Below, in pieces: positions 52,731-60,889 of a DNA stretch of 64,000 bases (position 1 is the first letter of the stretch; each line of letters starts with the position of its first letter). Origin of the DNA: GCA-2401735 sp051252095 (lineage in GTDB: Bacteria > Pseudomonadota > Gammaproteobacteria > Burkholderiales > Methylophilaceae); assembly GCA_051252095.1 (NCBI GenBank), contig JBPOFK010000001.1:124001-188000 (forward strand), written 5' to 3'. The notes below the pieces were generated by a model. The model was not told the DNA's origin and did not search any database. It saw nothing but the letters and a program-made list of their open reading frames with translations. Made by a program: the position numbers and the translations under genes.

Positions 52731-53042
52731 ATGAAAGCATTTTTGGTAACAGCGGTAGCCGCAGGTGCATTGCTTATGGCTGGTCAGGCAGCAGCAGATC
52801 AAGCTTTAGCGCAAAAAAGTGGATGTTTAGCATGTCACGGTGTCGATAAAAAGGTACTAGGTCCAGCTTTTAAAGATATTGCTGCAAAATATAAAGGCGA
52901 TAAATCAGCGGAAGGCAAGTTAGTTGATAAAGTGAAAAAAGGTGGTAGTGGTGTATGGGGTCCGATTCCAATGCCAGCAAATAGTCCTCAAGTTAAAGAT
53001 GGCGACATTCAATCAATTGTTAAATGGATATTGTCACTTTAA
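52731..53042 (+). CDS. Small periplasmic class I cytochrome c (c551/c552-like)
   Basis: A 103-residue precursor. A signal peptide (MKAFLVTAVAAGALLMAGQAAA) probably ends at residue 22. The haem site is CLACH (Cys32, Cys35, His36) and the axial ligand is probably Met81 in PIPMPAN. It is 80 residues when mature, the size of electron carriers that feed terminal oxidases. The start is set by AAGGAGATAGC just before this ATG; an upstream in-frame start at 52686 would spoil the signal peptide. A methylotroph may use it to receive electrons from the bc1 complex or from a methanol dehydrogenase cytochrome; this is inference. Confidence 0.92.
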   Translation: MKAFLVTAVAAGALLMAGQAAADQALAQKSGCLACHGVDKKVLGPAFKDIAAKYKGDKSAEGKLVDKVKKGGSGVWGPIPMPANSPQVKDGDIQSIVKWILSL

Positions 53043-53064
53043 TACCTGATTTTATATCTAAAAT

Positions 53065-53090
53065 AAAAAGCCAGCATCTGCTGGCTTTTT
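53065..53090. terminator. Bidirectional terminator after the cytochrome c gene
   Basis: AAAAAGCCAGCA (53065-53076) and TGCTGGCTTTTT (53079-53090) form a perfect inverted repeat with T-runs on both strands. It lies between the cytochrome gene and the convergent NSS transporter gene. Confidence 0.85.
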
Positions 53091-53110
53091 ATTTGAATCG
53101 AATAAACCGA

Positions 53111-54460
53111 TTAATAAAGACCGAGTAAATTTAAAAACACAATGAGGACTGCCACTGGGGCTATTACAGTGTTTGAAATCTTCCAAAAAGAGAAGGCCCA
53201 TCCTTTAATATTTAATTCTTCTTGAATATGTTGCTTTTTCATTAGATAGCCAGCAAAAATTGCCATCAGCAATCCGCCTAATGGCAACATAATTGTTGAT
53301 GTGAGTTTATCTAAGGTATCAAAAATACCTAAGCCGAAAATAAGTTTTACATCTTGCCAGATATTAAAAGATAAAACGACAGATAGACCAATAAGCCATA
53401 TTGATAAACCTAGCACAAGGCTCGCCTGTACTCGGCTGATTTTCGTGTTCTCTATTATCCAAGCTACCGCAGGCTCAACTAAGGAGATGGAAGATGTCCA
53501 TGCAGCAAAGCCGACTAAAACGAAAAAGAGAGTGGCAAAAATATTACCAGCAGGCATTGCACCTAAGGCGATTGGTAGCGTTTGGAAAATCAGCCCAGGA
53601 CCAGCATCCGGTTCCAAATGATTACCAAAGACTAATGCGTAGATAGCCAACCCTGTCAATAGGCCTAGAACGGTGTCTAGCGTAGCAATGAAGAGTGTCG
53701 TTTGTCCGATGGGAACACTTTTGTCCAAATATGAGCCATAGACCATTACTGAACCCATGCCAAGACTTAGGGTGAAGAACGCATGACCTAGTGCTGAGAG
53801 TATGGCTACTGGTGTGACTTTGGAAAAATCAGGCGAAAACATAAATTTAAAAGCAGCGGCCATATCCCCTACCGACATACTATAGCCAAGTAAAATTAAT
53901 AAAATTGCAAACAAGAGAGGTATTAAAATATTGTTGGCTTTTTCAAGTCCTTCATTCACGCCACGTGCAACGACTATCATCGTCATTAGTAAAAAGAGGG
54001 TATGCCAAAAAAGTAGGGTAAACGGTTCAGCAAGTAATGTAGTAAAGTTACTTGTAGCTTGTGTTGCAGTAATGTTGGTAAAGGTGCCCTGTAAAGAAAA
54101 GCTGATATAACTTAATACCCAACCACCAACAACACTATAGAAGCTTAAAATCAAGATGCCTGCTAGCATCCCCATCCCACCAATAAAAGACCATAGAGAG
54201 TGGACGTTGGCTTCCTCTGCTAGTGACTTTACCGCATCTAACGGGTTTTTATGCGCGCGCCTACCTAACATAATTTCTGTCATCATCAGCGGAATAGCAA
54301 CAAAAATAATGGAAGCAATAAAAATTAACACAAAAGCACTGCCGCCATTAACACCAATCATATAAGGTAGTTTCCAAATATTACCAAGCCCAATAGCGGA
54401 CCCAGCAGTGGCTAACATAAATGTCCAACGACTTGACCAATGCCCTCTTTTTCTACTCAT
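53111..54460 (-). CDS. Sodium-dependent transporter, NSS/SNF family
   Basis: A 449-residue inner-membrane protein of the neurotransmitter:sodium symporter family, which takes up amino acids or related solutes with Na+. The first helix has the family signature ATAGSAIGLGNIWKLPYMIGVNGGSAF, where the unwound part binds sodium. About 11-12 hydrophobic segments follow, and LGHAFFTLSLGMGSVMVYGSYL matches helix 6. The substrate cannot be read from sequence. It is convergent with the cytochrome gene and shares strand with the AGCS transporter 12 bases upstream, so both are probably one operon. Confidence 0.92.
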   Translation of the reverse strand: MSRKRGHWSSRWTFMLATAGSAIGLGNIWKLPYMIGVNGGSAFVLIFIASIIFVAIPLMMTEIMLGRRAHKNPLDAVKSLAEEANVHSLWSFIGGMGMLAGILILSFYSVVGGWVLSYISFSLQGTFTNITATQATSNFTTLLAEPFTLLFWHTLFLLMTMIVVARGVNEGLEKANNILIPLLFAILLILLGYSMSVGDMAAAFKFMFSPDFSKVTPVAILSALGHAFFTLSLGMGSVMVYGSYLDKSVPIGQTTLFIATLDTVLGLLTGLAIYALVFGNHLEPDAGPGLIFQTLPIALGAMPAGNIFATLFFVLVGFAAWTSSISLVEPAVAWIIENTKISRVQASLVLGLSIWLIGLSVVLSFNIWQDVKLIFGLGIFDTLDKLTSTIMLPLGGLLMAIFAGYLMKKQHIQEELNIKGWAFSFWKISNTVIAPVAVLIVFLNLLGLY

Positions 54461-54472
54461 AAATAAATATAC

Positions 54473-55801
54473 TTACTTTCTTTTTGAAAAATAACGGTCT
54501 GTTTCTTGTTTAATGATTTTAGACAATAATAGCAAACCGATTAAATTGGGAATTGCCATTAGGCCATTCATTAAATCTGAAAAGTTCCAGACAAAATTTA
54601 AGCTTGTCATTGCACCAATCATCACCGCGACAGTAAAAAATACGCGATAAATTTTAATGGCTTTGCTACCAAATAAGAACTCAATGGCTTTTTCACCATA
54701 ATAGCTCCAACCAATCAATGTAGAAAATGCAAAAAATGCTGTTGCAATGGCAATGATGATATTGCCTTTATTGCCAAGCGTTTCAGCCATGCTGGCACTG
54801 GTGAGTTCTCCTGCATCTACTCCTTGTGTCCAACTAGTCGCTGTCAAGATAACAAGTGCCGTCATCGTGCATACAACTAATGTATCAATAAATGTTTGCG
54901 TCATGCTGACTAAAGCTTGCTTAACTGGGTCGTCAGTCTTTGCCGCCGCCGCTGCAATTGGTGCGGAACCTAAGCCTGATTCATTTGAAAATACGCCACG
55001 TGCAATCCCGTAACGCATTGCAGCGGCAACAGTCGCACCAATAAATCCACCACTCGCGGCTGATGGGTTAAATGCATGATAGAAAATCAATCGGAATGCT
55101 TCTGGAATGGCATTAGCATGTACAGCGAGTACCCACAAGCAACATATAACATAAGCTAGTATCATAAATGGGACGATAAAGGATGTGAATTTGCCGATGG
55201 TTTTAATACCACCAAGAATGACGAGTCCAGTTAATAAAGTCAGAAATATACCTGTTATTTCAACAGGGATTTGAAAGGTTGTTTCAAATGCTTTAGCTGT
55301 GGCATTCGCTTGTGTCATATTGCCGATGCCAAAAGCTGCGCAGGCGGTGAAAATTGCAAATAAAGTGCCTAGCCAAGGCAGACCTGCACCTTTACTTAAA
55401 TAGTACATCGGTCCGCCACGCATACCATGCTTGCCTTCCTCACGATATTTCACAGCAAGGACTGCTTCACTGTATTTGGTTGCCATACCGACTAAACCAG
55501 TAACCCACATCCAAAACACGGCGCCAGGACCGCCTAGGGTAATCGCTGTAGCTACGCCGACGATATTGCCAATGCCAACTGTTGCTGCCAGTGCTGTCAT
55601 CAGTGCAGCAAAATGGCTTATATCACCGTCTTGATTTTTTTCTTTGCTGAATATCAGCTTTAAAGCATGGGGGAGTACTCTAAACTGCATTCCTTTTAGA
55701 AGAATCGTTAGATATAAACCTGTGCCGACTAATAAGGTGAGCATGTACGGGCCCCATACAATGGCTGATAATGTTGCAACGAGTTCTTCTAAAATTTGCA
55801 T
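54473..55801 (-). CDS. Sodium:alanine symporter, AGCS family
   Basis: A 442-residue inner-membrane symporter for alanine or glycine with Na+. Family signatures are the ATVGIGNIVGVATAITLGGPGAVFWMWVTGLVGMATKYSEAVLAVKYR region, GGPMYYLSKG, and RGVFSNESGLGSAPIAAAAAKTD. About 10-11 helices are visible. It is the upstream gene of a two-gene unit with the NSS transporter, and the pair suggests small amino-acid uptake driven by sodium. It is divergent from the XoxF-like gene over 121 bases. Confidence 0.93.
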   Translation of the reverse strand: MQILEELVATLSAIVWGPYMLTLLVGTGLYLTILLKGMQFRVLPHALKLIFSKEKNQDGDISHFAALMTALAATVGIGNIVGVATAITLGGPGAVFWMWVTGLVGMATKYSEAVLAVKYREEGKHGMRGGPMYYLSKGAGLPWLGTLFAIFTACAAFGIGNMTQANATAKAFETTFQIPVEITGIFLTLLTGLVILGGIKTIGKFTSFIVPFMILAYVICCLWVLAVHANAIPEAFRLIFYHAFNPSAASGGFIGATVAAAMRYGIARGVFSNESGLGSAPIAAAAAKTDDPVKQALVSMTQTFIDTLVVCTMTALVILTATSWTQGVDAGELTSASMAETLGNKGNIIIAIATAFFAFSTLIGWSYYGEKAIEFLFGSKAIKIYRVFFTVAVMIGAMTSLNFVWNFSDLMNGLMAIPNLIGLLLLSKIIKQETDRYFSKRK

Positions 55802-55922
55802 TCTGTGATTTCCCCTTATTAATGATTATAGCGATGTTTCTGGCTGGCGTGTAGCTAGGCCTGTTTTGCTTTGATGTGCTTTATGGTTAAATATTGACTA
55901 TCTACTATAGGTGGACAACATA

Positions 55923-57800
55923 ATGAAAATAAAAATAATCGTTGCATGTGCCACATGGGCATATGGATCTTTCGCATCACAAGCTATTAATGCAGCAACC
56001 GACCTAGACGCCGCCATGGCCAACCCCAATAACTGGGCACATGCGCGTGGGCAATATAACAACCAAGGCTTTAGCGAACTCAGTCAGATTAACACCAATA
56101 ACGTCAAAGACCTCAAACTGGCTTGGACCTTCTCAACAGGCGTCAATCGTGGGCACGAAGGTGCGCCCTTAGTCATTGACGGTGTCATGTATGTGCATAC
56201 CGCCTTCCCCAATAATATCTATGCCTTAGACCTGAACGATGATCAAAAAATAATCTGGTCTTACTTCCCAAAACAAGACCCACAAACACAAGCTGTACTG
56301 TGTTGTGGCAATGTGAATCGTGGCTTGGCCTTTGGTGATGGCAACATATACCTACAACAAAACAACGGCATGCTGGTTGCCCTCAATGCCAAAACAGGTG
56401 AAAAAGTATGGGATGTACAAGTCACCGACCCCAAAACAGGCGCCACCAATACCAATGCCCCGATGGTGGTCAAAGACAAAGTCCTCACTGGCTGTGCTGG
56501 TGGTGAGTTTAGTGTGCGTTGCTTTATGGCCGCTTATTATCTAAAAGATGGAGCCATGGCTTGGAAAGCTTATTCAACAGGCCCAGATGCAGAAGTACTT
56601 ATCGGCGTAGACTTCAACAAAGATAATCCACAATACAGTGCCTTAAGCGTCTACAAAGATATCAATGGCGGTAATAAAGAAGGCGGCTCATTCGAACCGC
56701 TATCAAATGACAAACTACGCATTAACGAACCCGAACTCGGCGTAAGAACATGGCTCAAACCCCAACAAGAAAAAGACGGCTGGCAAAACGGTGGCGGCGC
56801 GGTGACAGGTTACTTTGGCTTCGATCCTAAAACCAACTTAGTTTATTACGGCACAGGTAATCCTGGGGTATGGAACCCTGATGTACGCCCAGGCGATAAC
56901 AAATGGGCAAGCAGTGTCTTTGCCAGAGATGTGGATACAGGCAAAGCAAAATGGGCGATGCAAACCACCCCACATGATGAATGGGATTATGATGCGACGA
57001 ATGAAGTGATTTTATTCGACAGAAAAGACAAACACGGTAAGAAACAAACCTATGCTACGCAAGTGAATAAGAATGGGTTTATTTATACATGGCAAGCCAA
57101 TAATGGCAACTTGATTGCAGCTGAGAAAGTGCACCCCTATGTTAACTGGGCGACGAGTGTGGATTTGAAGACTGGCGTGCCTGCGAAGGATGCTAAATAT
57201 AATACGCATCAGGATGTGAATACGAAGGCAATATACCCGAGTAATATGGGTGCTAAAGGTATAGTTCCTGCGTCTTACTCACCCAAAACAAAATTAGTTT
57301 ATATTCCAGTCAATCCATTTGGAATGAGTATTGAGCCGTATAAGACTAAATATCAATTAGGAGAGCCTTGGGTTGGAGCTTATGCCCCATCAATTTATAG
57401 ACCGAATAAAATCGGTTTTCTTTCTGCATTTGATCCTATAAGCGCAAAGAGTATTTGGGAAAAATCTGAGCCGTATCCACTCTATAGCGGCGTGTTAAGC
57501 ACTAAATCTAATTTAGTAATATATGGAACTGTCGATCATTGGCTTAAGGTCATTCATGCAGAAACAGGAAGCTTATTACGCAAAGTTAGATTGGCTTCAG
57601 GCGCTATTAGCAATCCATTTTCTTATAGTTCTAAGGGTAAGCAATATATAGGTGTTTTATCTGGGTATGGAGCGTGGCCTAATATAGCTGATAAAATAAT
57701 GTATTGTCCTCCAACAGACTTTTGCCCAGGTTATGTTGAGTTCTCTGGACGTAATAACTTGATACCTAGCGGGGGAATGCTTAGCATCTTCAGCTTGTAA
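55923..57800 (+). CDS. PQQ-dependent methanol/ethanol-family dehydrogenase, divergent XoxF-like
   Basis: A 625-residue periplasmic quinoprotein from the ATG at 55923 (AGGTGG upstream); GTG 55911 is an alternative start. A signal peptide covers about residues 1-25. Present: the vicinal cysteines 127-128 (AVLCCGNVNRG), E195 (AGGEF), N313 (GTGNPG) and D355 plus D357 (DEWDYD). The extra aspartate is the lanthanide-type signature of XoxF. Missing: the tryptophan usually under PQQ (threonine 295 in GGGAVTG), and both cysteines of the second conserved disulfide (Tyr438 and Gly467, 29 apart). Lysine 383 replaces the usual arginine. Up to about 57050 codons often end in C; afterwards the gene is richer in A and T. 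No cytochrome or xoxJ gene is adjacent. Confidence 0.85.
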   Translation: MKIKIIVACATWAYGSFASQAINAATDLDAAMANPNNWAHARGQYNNQGFSELSQINTNNVKDLKLAWTFSTGVNRGHEGAPLVIDGVMYVHTAFPNNIYALDLNDDQKIIWSYFPKQDPQTQAVLCCGNVNRGLAFGDGNIYLQQNNGMLVALNAKTGEKVWDVQVTDPKTGATNTNAPMVVKDKVLTGCAGGEFSVRCFMAAYYLKDGAMAWKAYSTGPDAEVLIGVDFNKDNPQYSALSVYKDINGGNKEGGSFEPLSNDKLRINEPELGVRTWLKPQQEKDGWQNGGGAVTGYFGFDPKTNLVYYGTGNPGVWNPDVRPGDNKWASSVFARDVDTGKAKWAMQTTPHDEWDYDATNEVILFDRKDKHGKKQTYATQVNKNGFIYTWQANNGNLIAAEKVHPYVNWATSVDLKTGVPAKDAKYNTHQDVNTKAIYPSNMGAKGIVPASYSPKTKLVYIPVNPFGMSIEPYKTKYQLGEPWVGAYAPSIYRPNKIGFLSAFDPISAKSIWEKSEPYPLYSGVLSTKSNLVIYGTVDHWLKVIHAETGSLLRKVRLASGAISNPFSYSSKGKQYIGVLSGYGAWPNIADKIMYCPPTDFCPGYVEFSGRNNLIPSGGMLSIFSL

Positions 57801-58046
57801 CTAGGTCGGGGGTAGCCCGACAGCTAGTTACTTTCTTTTGCTTGTGCCAAAGAAAGTAACCAAAGAAATACACACCCCACAATCACGCCCTTCGGGTACC
57901 TTGCGTTGCTCAACAAAATAAGCGGCTGCGGAACTCGCCCTAACAAGGCACACAAGCCGAGCCATGTCGCGGTGCTCAAACAAGTCCTCGCCTTCATCTT
58001 ATTTTGTCTGCGCTACTCAGCGAGATAAAGGGGAGCGGTCCGTTGA
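57801..58046. repeat. Hairpin-rich intergenic repeat of a type seen widely in beta/gammaproteobacteria
   Basis: No gene is supported here. Three inverted repeats stand out. TCGGG/CCCGA (57807-57811 and 57817-57821) lie within AACTAG...CTAGTT. GTTACTTTCTTT (57828-57839) with AAAGAAAGTAAC (57850-57861) is a perfect 12-bp stem. ACAAAATAAG (57913-57922) with CTTATTTTGT (57998-58007) is a perfect 10-bp pair. The text GTTACTTTCTTTTG...CCAAAGAAAGTAACCAAAGAAA followed by CGCCCTTCGGGTACC resembles a recurrent repeat I know from Xanthomonas and Burkholderia-type genomes; function unknown. Exact ends are approximate. Confidence 0.6.
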
Positions 58047-58076
58047 AGTTGTTTTATTGTGTGTAAATTTCAGCGT

Positions 58077-58200
58077 TTAAATAGAAAAATGCTGTTTCAA
58101 CACATCAATCATATACCCATGATCCAATACCCCAGCACTTTCGCGGATACTATGCATCGCCCACATTGGGTTGCCCACATCCACCGTTGGAATGCCGAGC
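58077..58200 (-). pseudogene. Remnant of the apeB 3' end
   Basis: On the minus strand this encodes the last 40 or so residues of an M18 aminopeptidase: IPTVDVGNPMWAMHSIRE, then ESAGVLDHGYMIDVLKQHF, then SI and a stop at 58077-58079. Positions 58090-58199 align with the intact apeB at 59593-59702 without gaps, with six mismatches in 110 bases (my count), several of them synonymous. The upstream part of the gene is missing; a MITE-like element begins directly after it. It is a direct repeat around the ATPase gene. Confidence 0.85.
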
Positions 58201-58203
58201 TCG

Positions 58204-58313
58204 CGTAGGGCGTACCCGCTTGCGGTACGCCGCATGTTTCGCATTCATAAAAAGGTTAAGCGTGATGCAGCATCCATACGGCGTACTGCACTTTGCGCGA
58301 GTAACGCCCTACG
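58204..58313. mobile_element. MITE-like palindromic element
   Basis: 110 bases with perfect 10-bp terminal inverted repeats, CGTAGGGCGT (58204-58213) and ACGCCCTACG (58304-58313), and inner arms GTACGCCG (58225-58232) and CGGCGTAC (58279-58286). It has no coding capacity. It abuts the truncated edge of the apeB remnant, so it may have broken it. The text resembles non-autonomous palindromic repeats I recall from other proteobacteria. No target-site duplication was identified. Confidence 0.55.
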
Positions 58314-58414
58314 ATTTAAACCTTATTGAGGCTTAGTTTGTATAGGCGGACTGTACTGTGCTTCGGAATTTTTAGTATTTTACAAATCTAAAGTTTTACT
58401 ATAGGATTGTAAGA

Positions 58415-59572
58415 ATGATAAATCGATATGCTGCTGATACATTGCTTCGTCTTGCTAAAGGCTTCCCTATTATTGCGATTACAGGGCCTAGGCAGTCAGG
58501 TAAAACTACGCTGGCTAAAGCTGTGTTTAGCGATAAAAGCTATGTGTCATTAGAGAATCCAGATGAGCGTGAATTTGCAGAGCAAGACCCTAAGCGTTTT
58601 TTAGCGCGGTTTGAACAAGGCGCTATTTTGGATGAGGTGCAGCGTTGCCCTGCATTGATATCTTATTTGCAAGGAGTGGTTGATGCTCGTCAGCAAATGG
58701 GGGATTTTGTCCTAACAGGCTCTGCACAGTTCGAGTTGATTTCGAATATTACACAGTCACTGGCAGGCAGGGTGGGGCGTGTTGAGTTGTTACCATTGAG
58801 CCAGTCTGAGCTATTACAAGCTAAGCAATTGCCAGCTGTTGATAGCATGTTGTTACAAGGTGGTTATCCTGCCTTGTATGATCGGCAATTAAACCCAAAT
58901 GATTGGTTTGCCAATTATGTGTCTACTTATCTAGAGCGTGATGTAAGGCAATTAATTGCCGTGCGTGACCTTAGTCAGTTTCAACACTTTGTTAAAATGT
59001 GTGCCGCGAGGAGTGGGCAACTCTTAAACTTGACTGCGCTAGGTGCTGGCTGTGGTATCACTGCAGTCACCGCGCGCGAGTGGTTGTCCGTGCTTGAAGC
59101 CAGTTATTTGGTGTTTAGGTTGCAACCCTATCATCAAAACTTTGGTAAGCGCCTAGTCAAAACACCTAAGCTTTATTTTTTAGATGTGGGGTTAATGGCA
59201 TGGTTGCTGGGCATTCGTGATGCTGATACGCTTGCTACACACGCCATGCGTGGTGCCTTGTTTGAAACCTATGTGGTGACTGAGTTAGTGAAGCAACGTT
59301 ATAACCAAGGCTTGCCGCATGACTTATATTTCTGGCGCGATAATGTTGGACATGAAGTTGATGTGCTGTATGAAACGCCAGATGGCTTACAAGCGATTGA
59401 GATTAAATCAGGCAGTACCTTTGCTAAGGATTGGCAAAAAGCAACGCATAAATGGCAGCAGTTTGCCACAGACAACACTTGTACGCCGATAATCGTGTAT
59501 GGTGGAAATGAAAGTTATGACCGAGGAAATAGCCAAGTCATGGCTTGGCAAGATTTATCAACAGTCAGATAA
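58415..59572 (+). CDS. AAA ATPase with DUF4143 domain
   Basis: A 385-residue protein. The N-terminal ATPase has Walker A GPRQSGKT (24-31), Walker B AILDEVQ (70-76) and a sensor TGSAQFEL (101-108). The C-terminal DUF4143 part ends in a conserved NVGHEVDVLYETPDG...QAIEIKSGSTF, which looks like a PD-(D/E)XK-type core (D, E and K visible), although nuclease activity has not been established for the family. Function is unknown; such genes are patchily distributed and often lie in variable islands. It sits between the apeB remnant and intact apeB, and ends 7 bases before the apeB stop. Confidence 0.9.
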   Translation: MINRYAADTLLRLAKGFPIIAITGPRQSGKTTLAKAVFSDKSYVSLENPDEREFAEQDPKRFLARFEQGAILDEVQRCPALISYLQGVVDARQQMGDFVLTGSAQFELISNITQSLAGRVGRVELLPLSQSELLQAKQLPAVDSMLLQGGYPALYDRQLNPNDWFANYVSTYLERDVRQLIAVRDLSQFQHFVKMCAARSGQLLNLTALGAGCGITAVTAREWLSVLEASYLVFRLQPYHQNFGKRLVKTPKLYFLDVGLMAWLLGIRDADTLATHAMRGALFETYVVTELVKQRYNQGLPHDLYFWRDNVGHEVDVLYETPDGLQAIEIKSGSTFAKDWQKATHKWQQFATDNTCTPIIVYGGNESYDRGNSQVMAWQDLSTVR

Positions 59573-59579
59573 AACACAA

Positions 59580-60881
59580 TTAGCTAACAAAGTGCTGTTT
59601 CAACACATCAATCATATAACCATGATCCAATACCCCTGCACTCTCACGAATACTATGCATCGCCCACATTGGGTTGCCCACATCCACCGTTGGCATGCCG
59701 AGTTGTGCAGCGACTGTTGGGCCGATGGTGCTGCCGCAACCTAAGTCTGTGCGATGTGCATATTCTTGATAGGGTACTTTCGCTTTTTTGCACAATTGAA
59801 TAAAGCGTGCTGCTGTGTCGGCGTTGGTACTATAGCGTTGGTTAGCATTGGTTTTAATCACTGGACCTTTGTTAACTGTTGCATGGTGCTCTGGTTCATA
59901 AGCCGCTGGATGATTAGGGTGGAAGGCATGGGCCATGTCAGCACTGATAAAGAAGCTGTTGGCAAAGCTGCGTAAACGATCTTCTTCATTGGCTTTATAG
60001 AATGCGCAGATGCGCTGGATGGTGTCACTAATAAAGCTACCACCTGCGCCTGTTGCACTTTCGCTACCCACTTCTTCATGATCAAAGAAGGCACATATAT
60101 TAGTTGCCTCTGGTTTGCTGGTGGCCGTGAGTGCTTGCAGTGCGGCATGACATGAGGCTAAGTTATCTAATTGACTATTTGCGATGAACTCTTGGTTTTG
60201 CCCCCATAAGCTACCTTTTTGCGTATCGTAAACATTAATATCCCAAGTCAGAATGTCTGTAGGACTAATATTTAAGTGTTTCGCTATTATTTGGTTAAGC
60301 TGTTTTTTTGCTTCATCACTTTCAGCGGCATAGCCAAAAATCAATGGTAGCTGTATTTGTTTGTCTAGTAACAAACCTTTAGTATTAACTTCACGATTCA
60401 TGTGGATGGCTAGATTAGGCAATCTGACAATACTCTCCGTTAGGTGAATATATTCAGTGGTGAAGCCGTTCATGTTTGTGATATTAACTCTACCAGCGAT
60501 ACTTAAATCACGGTCAGTAAAAGTGGCCAATATCGGGCCACCATATACTTCAACGCCAAGTTGAGCAACACTTTGATTTGCGAGTGGCGCTTTTGGTTTT
60601 AAGCGCAATCCTGGTGAATCGGTGTGAGCGCCTACTATCCTAAATCCTACTTCTGCTATTGGTTTTGAGCCTAATGAGAAAGCAATGATTGAGGCGCCAT
60701 CGCGGGTGACATAATAACGACCATTTTTCTTCAATTTCCATGGTTGGTTTTCTGTTAGCGATTCAAACCCATTAGCTTCTAATTGTTGAATCGAACTATT
60801 AACGGCATGCCATGGACTGGGGCTGGCATCAATAAAATTTAATAAATCTTTTGCATGTTTAATTGCGGTTTTATTAGCCAT
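59580..60881 (-). CDS. apeB: M18-family zinc aminopeptidase
   Basis: A 433-residue cytosolic aminopeptidase of the M18 (aspartyl aminopeptidase-like) family, a dodecameric shell enzyme trimming peptides. Two-metal signatures are AHTDSPGLRLKPK, DHEEVGSESATGAGG, ISADMAHAFHPNH and HRTDLGCGSTIGP, with AMHSIRESAG near the end. Length is typical. Its last 110 bases have a diverged duplicate at 58090-58199. It is the final gene of the purH-purD-hemF-apeB cluster, 8 bases after hemF. Confidence 0.95.
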   Translation of the reverse strand: MANKTAIKHAKDLLNFIDASPSPWHAVNSSIQQLEANGFESLTENQPWKLKKNGRYYVTRDGASIIAFSLGSKPIAEVGFRIVGAHTDSPGLRLKPKAPLANQSVAQLGVEVYGGPILATFTDRDLSIAGRVNITNMNGFTTEYIHLTESIVRLPNLAIHMNREVNTKGLLLDKQIQLPLIFGYAAESDEAKKQLNQIIAKHLNISPTDILTWDINVYDTQKGSLWGQNQEFIANSQLDNLASCHAALQALTATSKPEATNICAFFDHEEVGSESATGAGGSFISDTIQRICAFYKANEEDRLRSFANSFFISADMAHAFHPNHPAAYEPEHHATVNKGPVIKTNANQRYSTNADTAARFIQLCKKAKVPYQEYAHRTDLGCGSTIGPTVAAQLGMPTVDVGNPMWAMHSIRESAGVLDHGYMIDVLKQHFVS

Positions 60882-60889
60882 AGATGGTG

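Noticed and set aside
55923..57800. Frameshift or truncation in the XoxF-like gene at the composition break
   Set aside because: The frame is continuous and homologous along its full length; only composition and some residues change.
57801..58076. A small protein-coding gene in the repeat
   Set aside because: No frame with a ribosome-binding site and known protein; the sequence is dominated by inverted repeats.
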